Assembly (NCBI RefSeq): GCF_001637325.1
Contig: NZ_LRXL01000001.1
Coordinates: forward strand, 62,001 to 126,000
Source: Cochleicola gelatinilyticus
GTDB lineage: Bacteria; Bacteroidota; Bacteroidia; Flavobacteriales; Flavobacteriaceae
Length of the DNA: 64,000 bases
Direction of reading: 5' to 3'
A model generated the notes under the pieces. The model searched no databases. It was given only the letters and a program-made list of their open reading frames with translations, and was not told where the DNA came from. Positions within the stretch are counted from its first letter, which is position 1, and the number at the start of each line of letters is the position of its first letter. Of this stretch, positions 26,721-34,834 are shown piece by piece. The position numbers were made by a program, and so were the translations under genes.

Positions 26721-27227
26721 ATGTATCTAAAATGCCCTATTTTTTTACTTTTATTATTGAGCACACTCACTATACATGCTCAAGTTTTTAAAGACAATGG
26801 ATTTATTATAGATGAAGCTACCGGTGAGGAATACAAATTGACAACCCAACAATCATATAACGATGCTGAAGGTGTAGTTTTAAAAGCCAGTAATTACTGG
26901 TTAGGTGTAGAAGAATGCCCTTATGACGAAGGCACTTTTTATATGAGACCCTTTATTGCAGAATGGGTTAAGGGAAATAAAAAATATAACATTAAAGGTG
27001 AAAAACAAATTTGGGATCTTTTTGATTCTGATAAGTATTATTATGGCAAGTTTATGTACTTCGCCTCTTTGGTAAAGGTTGCCATAGAACACCAATTTAC
27101 GGAAGAAGTGCTTATTAATGAAAAAGCAAGGGCTTTTTTTATAGATTATGCTCTTGATAAAAGGAATAAGTTAAAGCTTTCGCGTTCACAAAAAAAAGCC
27201 CTCCAAAAGATGAAGGAGGAGTTATAA
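26721..27227 (+). CDS. Small secreted protein, family unknown
   Basis: A 168-residue protein with signal peptide MYLKCPIFLLLLLSTLTIHA (cleavage about residue 20). The mature part is mixed alpha/beta: FIIDEATGEEYKLTTQQS, ASNYWLGVEECPYDEG, then a helical C-terminus rich in Lys/Arg (KRNKLKLSRSQKKALQKMKE). I recognise no family. It probably sits in the periplasm or at the surface. It is isolated between ssrA and a convergent esterase gene. Confidence 0.6.
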   Translation: MYLKCPIFLLLLLSTLTIHAQVFKDNGFIIDEATGEEYKLTTQQSYNDAEGVVLKASNYWLGVEECPYDEGTFYMRPFIAEWVKGNKKYNIKGEKQIWDLFDSDKYYYGKFMYFASLVKVAIEHQFTEEVLINEKARAFFIDYALDKRNKLKLSRSQKKALQKMKEEL

Positions 27228-27483
27228 CTGCGATGGTCATTGCTTGCTTTTTTTTTTAATGCTATTTGGTCTTCATTCAGTTTGTTTCTTATATTTTTAG
27301 GTGGATTATTTTATAGGGTTTTACCATCAACCATAACAGGGTGTAATTTTTCTGACATATGGTTATGTGCTGTAAGGGTGTTGACCGCAAGTTGACCCTC
27401 CGTAAACCGCAAGTAGATCGTGAGTATCCGGCTGTGAGATGCTTTGTTGTGTTTTTTAGCGTGTTGAATCTTATCTTCAACCC
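27228..27483. other. Gene-free part of the spacer before the GDSL esterase gene
   Basis: An open frame on the minus strand (27289-27480) has no recognisable protein features and no promoter. A run of T near 27248 follows the previous stop. The remaining part of the gap holds the DUF2188 remnant at 27484. Confidence 0.45.
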
Positions 27484-27560
27484 TTACACATCCTTAATAT
27501 GCTCCCTGATGGTGCCATCTGCTTGATGGATGATTACTTCTTTCATTTGACGATATATTG
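27484..27560 (-). pseudogene. Remnant of a DUF2188 gene (C-terminal end)
   Basis: The minus strand reads EVIIHQADGTIREHIKDV and stop, matching the C-terminus of the intact protein at 41437 (DVIIHRADGTIRERINYD). The match extends a few codons upstream (NTIYRQM) and then is lost; nothing of the N-terminal 60 residues is left. An independent peptide starting at the ATG 27546 is possible but unlikely. Confidence 0.6.
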
Positions 27561-27631
27561 TATTTTAAAGAAGCATTACCTTTATTTATAGGCGATTAAA
27601 AGAAATTAAGTAACGTACAATTTTATGTACC

Positions 27632-28378
27632 TCAACTCTTCAGCAAAGGCTTTAACGTCTCCCACACCGTGTTGGCTACAATGCTATGTCCTTCTATAGT
27701 GGGATGAATGCCATCGGCTTGATTTAATGCCGCAACACCACCCACATCTTTTAGAATGAATGGAATTAAAGCTATGTTGTTTTTTTCTGCCAGATCTACA
27801 TACAGTTGTTTGAATTCGTTGGTGTACTCCTGCCCCATGTTTGGGGGCAATTGCATTCCTGCCAAAATGATCTTAGTTTCTGGACTTTTCTCTTTTACAA
27901 CGTCGATAATCTCTTGAAGATTTGCACGTGTTTCAGATAATGCTACGCCTCGAAGTCCGTCGTTGGCACCAAGTTCTAATACAAAAATATCTACCTTTTG
28001 TTTTATTACCCAATCGATACGACTACTACCACCGGCCGATGTTTCTCCGCTCACGCCAGAATTAATCACCGTATAGTCCATGTCTAACGAATCTATCTTT
28101 TGTTGCACAACTCCCGGATAAGCATCGTTACTATCGTCTAATCCATAGCCGGCAGTGATACTATCACCAAAGAACAAAATTGTATTGGTTGCTGTATTAG
28201 TGGCTGAAGAAGTTTCAGTGTGTTCTGGTAGTTCTTCCGTTTCAATCGCCTTTTCATTTTTAGTCTCGCCACAAGAGAGCAGAAACAACGCTATAAAAAA
28301 ATAACTAAACTTTATGAGTTTCAGTCCGAATGACAGTGGTAAATTAGGTTGAAAATGGTTATTATACGCTTTGAACAT
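27632..28378 (-). CDS. GDSL-type esterase / arylesterase lipoprotein (TesA-like)
   Basis: A 248-residue SGNH hydrolase: block I ILFFGDSITAGYGL (nucleophile Ser), block II INSGVSGETSAGG, block III VLELGANDGLRG, and block V GIHPTIEGH with catalytic Asp/His. The N-terminus ends in FIALFLLSCG, a lipobox with Cys at residue 36, so it is anchored as a lipoprotein in the periplasm or outer membrane. The hydrophilic start (FKAYNNHFQPNLPLS) before the helix is long for a signal and could mean a later start. It hydrolyses acyl esters or thioesters. It is divergent from a lipoprotein-export-type ABC system, an arrangement also seen with tesA and ybbA in E. coli. Confidence 0.88.
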   Translation of the reverse strand: MFKAYNNHFQPNLPLSFGLKLIKFSYFFIALFLLSCGETKNEKAIETEELPEHTETSSATNTATNTILFFGDSITAGYGLDDSNDAYPGVVQQKIDSLDMDYTVINSGVSGETSAGGSSRIDWVIKQKVDIFVLELGANDGLRGVALSETRANLQEIIDVVKEKSPETKIILAGMQLPPNMGQEYTNEFKQLYVDLAEKNNIALIPFILKDVGGVAALNQADGIHPTIEGHSIVANTVWETLKPLLKS

Positions 28379-28402
28379 ACAGAGGTATTTTAAATTAAGA
28401 TC

Positions 28403-29092
28403 ATGTCAAAGATATTAAAGATTACCGGTTTGGAAAAGACATATTCCAGCGGTAACAAGCAATTAACGGTTTTACGCGACATCTCTTTCGAGGTTGAAAA
28501 AGGACAGACCTTTTCTATTGTAGGACCTTCAGGAAGTGGAAAGACCACCCTGCTTGGCTTATGCGCCGGATTAGATGCGCCAAGTGCCGGATCGGTAGTA
28601 TTATGTGGACAGGATCTAAAAACCTTAAATGAAGACCAACGAGCACAATTAAGAAATGAAGAGGTAGGTTTTATTTTTCAGAATTTTCAGTTATTACCTA
28701 CCCTTACCGCGCTTGAAAATGTAAGCGTGCCTTTAGAATTGCAAGGTGCAAAAGACGCTATTCAAAAAAGTAAAAATTTATTAGAGAAAGTTGGCCTTGC
28801 AGACCGTGTTCATCATTATCCGTCGCAATTATCTGGTGGAGAGCAGCAACGCGTAGCCTTGGCTAGAGCTTTTGCAAACGCACCTTCGATCTTATTCGCA
28901 GATGAGCCCACGGGAAATCTCGACGCTGAAACAGGTGAGAAAGTGATTCAGTTATTATTAGATCTGAATAAAGAAAACGGAACTACTTTGGTAATCATTA
29001 CCCACGATCTAGAATTAGCTAATCGCACCCAGCAAATATTGAAACTCAAGGGCGGAAAAATAGTAACCAATCAACCTACTGCTGCATTTTGA
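28403..29092 (+). CDS. ABC transporter ATP-binding protein (YbbA/LolD-type)
   Basis: A 229-residue ATPase: Walker [14 protein letters not shown] near residues 38-50, Q loop [10 protein letters not shown], signature [16 protein letters not shown] near 139-154, Walker [13 protein letters not shown], switch His IITHD. The MacB/LolD subclass is shown by the QRVALARA plus ADEPTGNLD context and by the partner permease. Stop TGA overlaps the TTG start of the permease (TTGA). Divergent to tesA-like, as in E. coli tesA-ybbA-ybbP. Confidence 0.93.
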   Translation: MSKILKITGLEKTYSSGNKQLTVLRDISFEVEKGQTFSIVGPSGSGKTTLLGLCAGLDAPSAGSVVLCGQDLKTLNEDQRAQLRNEEVGFIFQNFQLLPTLTALENVSVPLELQGAKDAIQKSKNLLEKVGLADRVHHYPSQLSGGEQQRVALARAFANAPSILFADEPTGNLDAETGEKVIQLLLDLNKENGTTLVIITHDLELANRTQQILKLKGGKIVTNQPTAAF

Positions 29093-31635
29093 ATAACTTA
29101 AAATCTAATAATAACCTGCGAATCCTTTGGCTTTTCAAAATGGCATGGCGTGATGCTAAAGCCAGTAAAGTACGTTTGTTGCTATTTATGGCTTCGATTA
29201 TTCTAGGTATTGCAGCTGTTGTTTCTATCCAACTCTTTAGTACGAACTTAAAAGATAATATACAAAGCCAGTCGAAAACACTGATGGGCGCAGATTTTAT
29301 TATCGATTCGAAACAAATACCTACGGAACGTGCGCAGGGAATCATCGATTCGTTACAACCGGCTGCCTACGAGGTTAATTTTGTCTCGATGGTTGCCTTT
29401 CCCAAAAATGGCGGCACCAAGCTAGTAAAAGTACGCGGACTTGAAGGTGATTTTCCTTTCTACGGAAGCATTGAAACCCAACCCGCTGCAGTAGCTACAA
29501 CCTATCAAAAAGCAGGTGGTGCTTTGGTCGATGCCACGCTTATGCTTCAGTTCGATGTAACGCCGGGCGATTCTATAAAAATTGGCGAACTAACCATTCC
29601 AATTGCGGGAGCATTGCAATCGATACCGGGAAGCTCTGCCATTTCAACTTCTGTGGCGCCTCCAGTGATCATCCCCTATCGGTTTATTGCCGCGACAGAT
29701 TTGTTGCAATTTGGAAGCCGGAAAGAATACCAATACTTTTATAAAGTTCAGGATACGGTAAATCTGAAACAATTACAAGACCAGCTCGAACCCAAACTGG
29801 ATCTTGAAAATGCAGACTTAGACACACATACCAGCACCACCGAACGTTTAGGAAGACGTTACGATAACGTAGGCAAATTTCTAAACCTTGCGGCGTTTAT
29901 TGCGTTGCTATTAGGATGTATTGGTATCGCCAGTTCGGTACATATTTACATCAAAGAAAAACTAAAAGCAATTGCTATTTTAAAGTGTATGGGTGCATCG
30001 AGACGCCAGAGCTTTTTAATTTTCCTCATTCAAATAGCCGGAATCGGAATCGCCGGGGGGCTCGTAGGATCACTTATAGGAATCGGAATTCAAGAGTTAT
30101 TTCCGTATTTGCTAAAAGAATTTCTTCCTTTTACTCTAGAGATTACGATTACAGCACAACCCCTTATTATCGGAGTTCTACTAGGGCTGTTTATGTCTGT
30201 TTTATTTGCGCTACTGCCTTTATTGAGAACTTGGTATGTATCGCCTTTAGATGTACTGCGGGTGGATGAAAATTCGTCTCAGGAACCGAGGAAAATTCGG
30301 TTGATGGTATTTGGTGCTATTTTAGTGTTCCTGTTTTTGTTCTCCTTCTGGCTTATTAAAGATGCCTTGTTTGCGCTGGCATTTGTGGGCGGAACTGTAC
30401 TCACTTTTGCTGTATTAGCAGCGGTAGCATTATTTTTTATTAGAACCGTAAAACGCTTTTTCCCTAAACAATGGAGTTTTACCGCTCGCCAAAGTCTGCT
30501 GAATCTTTTCAGACCAAATAATCAAACTGTTGTGTTAGTAGTGGCCATAGGGCTGGGAACATTTTTAATTAGCACACTATACTTTACCAAAGACATTCTG
30601 CTGGCAAAAACAGAGATTGAAAATGCTACTGAAAATGCCAATATCATTATTCTCGATATTCAACCCAAACAGCGGGATTCGGTAACCGAAAGCATTACCG
30701 CAAAAGGCTTGCCGGTACTTAGTCGCACTCCTTTGGTAACCATGCGAATGCACAGTATTAACGGAATGCCGGTAAATGAATTGCGCCAAGATACCACCCG
30801 CCAAATACGTGGTTGGATTTTAAACCATGAATTTAGAACCACCTATCGCGATACGTTGATGCCTTCAGAAAAATTACTAGAAGGCAACTGGACTCCAAAA
30901 ATAAAAGAAGGCGATCCTGTAATTATTTCTATTTCAGATAACCTTGCCGAAGATGCTAATTTAGGAGTGGGTGATCCTGTTGTTTTTAATGTACAAGGGG
31001 TTTTAATGGAAACTATTGTCGGGAGTATTCGTCAGGTAGACTGGGCACAAATGCAACTAAATTTCAGCGTTGTATTTCCTGAAGGCGTTTTGGAGCAAGC
31101 GCCACAGTTTAATGTGTTTACAACCTATGTCCCCAATGAGGAAAGTTCTGCTTCTTTACAACGGGATCTGGTTGCTCAATTTCCGAATGTAACAATCATC
31201 GATCTGCAACAAGTCTATACGCTGGTTGAAGATATTCTCGATCAGGTTTCCTGGGTAATTAATTTCATGGCTTTCTTTAGTATTCTTACCGGAATTATTG
31301 TACTTATTGGTTCGGTTAGAACTAGCAAATATCAACGAATAAAAGAAAGTGTTTTATTACGAACTCTCGGAGCCCAAAATAAACAGATTTTACGCATAGC
31401 TGCATTAGAATATGTCTTTTTAGGTTTGCTAGGCAGTTTAGTTGGAATTGTACTTGCTTTAGTAAGTAGCCTATGCTTAGCGTTATTTGTGTTTAAGGAG
31501 CCCTTTGTTCCCTCATTAATTCCGTTTATCGTTTTTTTACTTGGAATTACACTGTTGGTGGTCGCTATTGGTTTGAGTAATATTCAATCGGTTTTGCGGA
31601 GTTCGCCTTTAGAGGTTTTAAGGAGAGAAGGTTAG
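29089..31635 (+). CDS. FtsX-family ABC permease (YbbP-like)
   Basis: An 848-residue permease with the YbbP layout: N-terminal helix, periplasmic MacB_PCD domain (about 45-250), three helices with the FtsX core (about 260-385; LKCMGASRRQSFLIFLIQIA), a middle pair of helices, a second periplasmic domain, and a second FtsX core (about 715-840; LLRTLGAQNKQILRIAALEYV). The two halves are homologous. TTG start coupled to the ATPase stop. With the ATPase it likely extracts lipids or hydrophobic compounds from the membrane, perhaps substrates or products of the divergent lipoprotein esterase. Confidence 0.9.
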   Translation: MNNLKSNNNLRILWLFKMAWRDAKASKVRLLLFMASIILGIAAVVSIQLFSTNLKDNIQSQSKTLMGADFIIDSKQIPTERAQGIIDSLQPAAYEVNFVSMVAFPKNGGTKLVKVRGLEGDFPFYGSIETQPAAVATTYQKAGGALVDATLMLQFDVTPGDSIKIGELTIPIAGALQSIPGSSAISTSVAPPVIIPYRFIAATDLLQFGSRKEYQYFYKVQDTVNLKQLQDQLEPKLDLENADLDTHTSTTERLGRRYDNVGKFLNLAAFIALLLGCIGIASSVHIYIKEKLKAIAILKCMGASRRQSFLIFLIQIAGIGIAGGLVGSLIGIGIQELFPYLLKEFLPFTLEITITAQPLIIGVLLGLFMSVLFALLPLLRTWYVSPLDVLRVDENSSQEPRKIRLMVFGAILVFLFLFSFWLIKDALFALAFVGGTVLTFAVLAAVALFFIRTVKRFFPKQWSFTARQSLLNLFRPNNQTVVLVVAIGLGTFLISTLYFTKDILLAKTEIENATENANIIILDIQPKQRDSVTESITAKGLPVLSRTPLVTMRMHSINGMPVNELRQDTTRQIRGWILNHEFRTTYRDTLMPSEKLLEGNWTPKIKEGDPVIISISDNLAEDANLGVGDPVVFNVQGVLMETIVGSIRQVDWAQMQLNFSVVFPEGVLEQAPQFNVFTTYVPNEESSASLQRDLVAQFPNVTIIDLQQVYTLVEDILDQVSWVINFMAFFSILTGIIVLIGSVRTSKYQRIKESVLLRTLGAQNKQILRIAALEYVFLGLLGSLVGIVLALVSSLCLALFVFKEPFVPSLIPFIVFLLGITLLVVAIGLSNIQSVLRSSPLEVLRREG

Positions 31636-31689
31636 ACTTAATATTTTGGAAATTATTTCCACTATTCTAAACCATTTTCAGAAGAAAAA

Positions 31690-32354
31690 ATTTTACTGTT
31701 TCTCATTAGAAACAAGCCGGGTCGTTATTGCCTTGGCACAATTCCGCACTCTTACACCAAAACATTCTAAAATTGCATCCACCCCAATAACGCTTCCAAT
31801 ACAGTTTCTGCCGAGGTGCGTGCTCACACCATGTTCAGACGTGACCAACTGCAACAGATCATCTTCTTTGAGATGAATTAACAATCCACTATCAATTTCT
31901 CTTATTTCTGAAAGGGTAACATCCCCGGTTGTATCTGGATGCTTCTGACAAATTTCCGAAGTAATTTCTGAAAATACATCCCGTAAAAATCTAGATCAGT
32001 TTGATTCTCCGCTTCAGAAAGTGCCGCCTTTATCTCTTGAATAACATGTTCTTTTTGCACTTCGGAAGGGTTCAAAATACCGGTCCACTTCTTTCCCTAA
32101 AGATTTGGGTACTATAGGAAGTCCGTCTAAAGTGGGTCTTCCATCTAACGTTTGAAGTGTCCTGCGGAAATATTCAACCAATTTGTATCTACCTGATCTC
32201 AATTCAACACCTGTCCTGCCCCTGGGCAAGTTTCCGACTCGATCACGAGAAGCTTGCAATCTGGTATTATTCGCTTTGCTGTTAACGACTCCATTAAAAA
32301 CTCAATTCTTACCAGCCCTCTGAAGCTACAACCTACGATCGCAACCGTGTTCAT
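31690..32354 (-). pseudogene. Decayed FAD/NAD(P)-binding protein gene, third paralogue
   Basis: From the ATG at 32354 the minus strand reads MNTVAIVGCSFRGLVRIEFL and later ESETCPGAGQVLN, then a stop codon, matching the start of the paralogue at 57431-59161 (HIAIVGCGPRGLASLEFL, GAGNV). After a frameshift RTLQTLDGR is joined to TLDGLPIVPKSLGKEVDRYF, which in the paralogue lies about 200 residues further on, so a large internal deletion exists. The end is GRNCIGSVIGVDAILECFG, also from the paralogue. About 220 codons of 570 remain. The nucleotide motif reads GCSFRG instead of GCGPRG. The leftover pieces should not be called as genes. Confidence 0.85.
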
Positions 32355-32552
32355 TGATATTTATTAAATTTATCAAGCCAAAGGTCCTGCACCCATTTAC
32401 GTTTTAAGATAAAACTTTCTGTTTTTGATAAAAGAAATCCACACTGCTACTTTTTAAATTTTTTAGAAAAACACAACTTACGGGCCTCCACTAAAACATT
32501 TCCATTATTTTTAGTATTTCAACCACACACGTTTGTAAGAAGGCGCTTTTAT

Positions 32553-33575
32553 ATGCAAGCATTCGAGTTAAAACAAAACATTCAATTTTTTCAATCCTCA
32601 CGGGATCGTGGGCTCAAAATAGTGATGGCCTCTTTGGTGGGGCTTGAAGGATCTTCGTATAGGAAGCCCGGTGTACGCATGCTCATTGCCGAAGATCATT
32701 CAATGTGTGGCGCACTAAGTGGCGGTTGTGTCGAAAAAGACATCGTTGAAAGTGCTCAAACTGTTTTTAAAACCGGAGTTTCTAAAGTGATCTCATACGA
32801 CGGACGTTACAGACTGGGCTGCGAAGGATTTTTATACATTCTTATTGAACCTTTTATGCCTTCAGAAAAAGACGCAACCAGCATACTTGCTCAAATAGAT
32901 CAAAGAAATCCCATTGTAGTAAAATCGGTTTATAAAGAAGGTACTTCCATAACAGGAAACTATCATTCTACTTTTTTTCTAAAATCCGAACAAACTCCAA
33001 TAGCGATCAATACATTAAAGCATTCAGAAACCTCAACATTCACTTACTTTAAACAAACAATCTCTCCAGCACACCAATTGGTTATCATTGGCGCAGAACA
33101 CGATACTGGACCCGTGTGTACCAATGCCGCATTGCTTGGTTGGGATGTCTCGATCATCTCTTCCCTTAAAAATCCTAAGTCGGCACAGCATTTTCCAACT
33201 GCCAAGAACGTTTTGGCCGAAACTCCAGAAACAGTCAATTTCGACTTTATCGATCCCTATACTTCGGTTTTAATTATGACCCACAATTATGCACAGGATC
33301 TAAAGTATCTATTAAAACTGAAAGCGTACAGTCTTTCTTATGTGGGTGTATTAGGTTCAAAAAAACGAAAAGCACGGTTAGAAAGTGACCTTTTAGAGCA
33401 TGATTCGGAATGGGATGCGTCCTTTTTTGAACGTTTGTATAGCCCCGCCGGAATTCACATTGGTGCGGTAACGCCACAAGAAATTGCAGTTTCTATTATT
33501 TCTGAAATTTTACAAGTAACACGTACCCAAAAAACAACCAAAACTTCTTCTTTCTCTAAACCCTTTATTTCTTGA
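32553..33575 (+). CDS. XdhC/CoxI family molybdenum hydroxylase maturation factor
   Basis: A 340-residue protein. The N-terminal XdhC_CoxI part carries ASLVGLEGSSYRKPGVRMLI and GALSGGCVEKDIV (the SGGCVE molybdenum-cofactor-binding Cys loop). The C-terminal Rossmann part holds LVIIGAEHDTGPVC and YVGVLGSKKRKARL. XdhC-type proteins load the sulfurated cofactor into xanthine-dehydrogenase-like enzymes. It overlaps the mobA-like gene by 4 bp and lies next to the iorAB locus, its probable client. Confidence 0.92.
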   Translation: MQAFELKQNIQFFQSSRDRGLKIVMASLVGLEGSSYRKPGVRMLIAEDHSMCGALSGGCVEKDIVESAQTVFKTGVSKVISYDGRYRLGCEGFLYILIEPFMPSEKDATSILAQIDQRNPIVVKSVYKEGTSITGNYHSTFFLKSEQTPIAINTLKHSETSTFTYFKQTISPAHQLVIIGAEHDTGPVCTNAALLGWDVSIISSLKNPKSAQHFPTAKNVLAETPETVNFDFIDPYTSVLIMTHNYAQDLKYLLKLKAYSLSYVGVLGSKKRKARLESDLLEHDSEWDASFFERLYSPAGIHIGAVTPQEIAVSIISEILQVTRTQKTTKTSSFSKPFIS

Positions 33576-34168
33576 AATCGCTCGCCATCGTTATACTTGC
33601 AGCTGGAGCCTCAGCGCGAATGGGAATCCCAAAACAACTCCTTCCTTTTCAGAACGACACGTTATTGGGAACGGTACTAAAAAATGCTACTCACACCAAA
33701 ATTGAAACGATTTATTGTGTCGTAGGTGCAAATGCTTCAGAAGTTAAAAAAACACACCAACACTACAAAGTAACATTTATCACCAATCCCAATCATGCTA
33801 CAGGGCTCAGCAGCAGCATTCAAAAAGCAGTCTCTTTTATTTCTGAAAATCATCTGGGAATTGAAGCGATTTTATTTCTGTTGGGAGATCAACCGTTTAT
33901 TACTTCAGAATACATTCAAAACTATATCGACCTCCATCTGAAACATCCCCGAAATATTATAGCAACTTCCTACGCAAACAATGTTGGTGTACCCGCATTA
34001 TTTCCAAAGCATTACTTCGGAAACTTACAAACCATGACTGGAGATCAAGGCGCAAAACACCTTCTGAATGGCACTGAAACTAAAAAATTAATTTCCCTTC
34101 CTTCTGAAGCTTTAATCGATATTGACACTCTCGAAACCTATGAGAGCATCATCCGAAGCCTTCAATAA
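33572..34168 (+). CDS. MobA-like nucleotidyltransferase (molybdenum cofactor cytidylyltransferase type)
   Basis: A 198-residue GT-A-fold NTP transferase: IVILAAGASARMGIPKQLLP at residues 5-24 is the nucleotide-binding loop, FLLGDQPFIT near 108-117 the acidic metal motif, ATSYANNVGVPALFP and MTGDQGAKHLL further family blocks. Members (MocA/MobA-like) attach CMP to molybdopterin for hydroxylases of the xanthine oxidase type. It uses a TTG start coupled to the xdhC-like stop. It supplies the cofactor for IorB encoded just downstream on the opposite strand. Confidence 0.9.
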   Translation: MKSLAIVILAAGASARMGIPKQLLPFQNDTLLGTVLKNATHTKIETIYCVVGANASEVKKTHQHYKVTFITNPNHATGLSSSIQKAVSFISENHLGIEAILFLLGDQPFITSEYIQNYIDLHLKHPRNIIATSYANNVGVPALFPKHYFGNLQTMTGDQGAKHLLNGTETKKLISLPSEALIDIDTLETYESIIRSLQ

Positions 34169-34207
34169 GAGGCAACTTTCGGTCTCGTAAAAATTTTACC
34201 AAATCAC

Positions 34208-34807
34208 TTATTCTTGTGGAATCACGGCACCATTGGCAAACCATATTTTTACGGCGGCAATAAAATCATCTTCCGACACTGGAGGTTTCTCTCGTGGCGT
34301 TCCGTCGGGGTGCAATCCAGGTTCGAAAGCCCATAAAACCAGTTCGTCTTCGGTGAGGTGTTTTAAGATATCCTCATGACTTCGGTTACCGTTATTTTTA
34401 GGGTTCAGCATCGAAGCGGCTATTTCAGCTTTGCTTAATCCTTCCCACGCCATGGATCTTGGAGCGAGATCCCAATGGGGCGCTCCCGGTTGTCCAGCGA
34501 AATCGTCATTCTCTTCTTTATGGCACGAAGCACATAGCAAAACATCGAAAGACAAGTCACTGGTTTCTCCGTCCCTTCCAAAAGGATGCGGCGTACCTTC
34601 CATCCCTCTTTTGGGAATATTATCGTTGGGGTGACAGTTAACACAGCGTGGATGCGAAATAACGCTCATCATGGTGTGATACGCATCGGTGTCCTGTGTG
34701 TTCATTTCGGTAACTGGAACATATTCGCCAGCATTGCCATTAAAACTCATCCATGCAGTAGCGACCAACAAAACAGGAATAAAGAATACTAAATAAGATC
34801 GATCCAT
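34208..34807 (-). CDS. Diheme cytochrome c-like protein of the molybdenum hydroxylase operon
   Basis: A 199-residue exported protein with an N-terminal hydrophobic segment (about 4-22) and two haem-attachment motifs CVNCH (near 55) and CASCH (near 92). SHPRCVNCHPNDNIPKRG and VLLCASCHKEENDDFAGQPGAPHW are the blocks. It follows iorB by 27 bp in the same direction and is the likely electron acceptor of the IorAB enzyme in the periplasm. Confidence 0.82.
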   Translation of the reverse strand: MDRSYLVFFIPVLLVATAWMSFNGNAGEYVPVTEMNTQDTDAYHTMMSVISHPRCVNCHPNDNIPKRGMEGTPHPFGRDGETSDLSFDVLLCASCHKEENDDFAGQPGAPHWDLAPRSMAWEGLSKAEIAASMLNPKNNGNRSHEDILKHLTEDELVLWAFEPGLHPDGTPREKPPVSEDDFIAAVKIWFANGAVIPQE

Positions 34808-34834
34808 AATTATGTTTTTTTTGTCTAGGAGAAA

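Noticed and set aside
27289-27480. 63-codon minus-strand frame
   Set aside because: No family features, no promoter, amino-acid composition of a random frame.
31693-32259. Two short minus-strand frames as separate genes
   Set aside because: Both are pieces of the decayed FAD/NAD(P)-binding gene and align to distant parts of the same paralogue.
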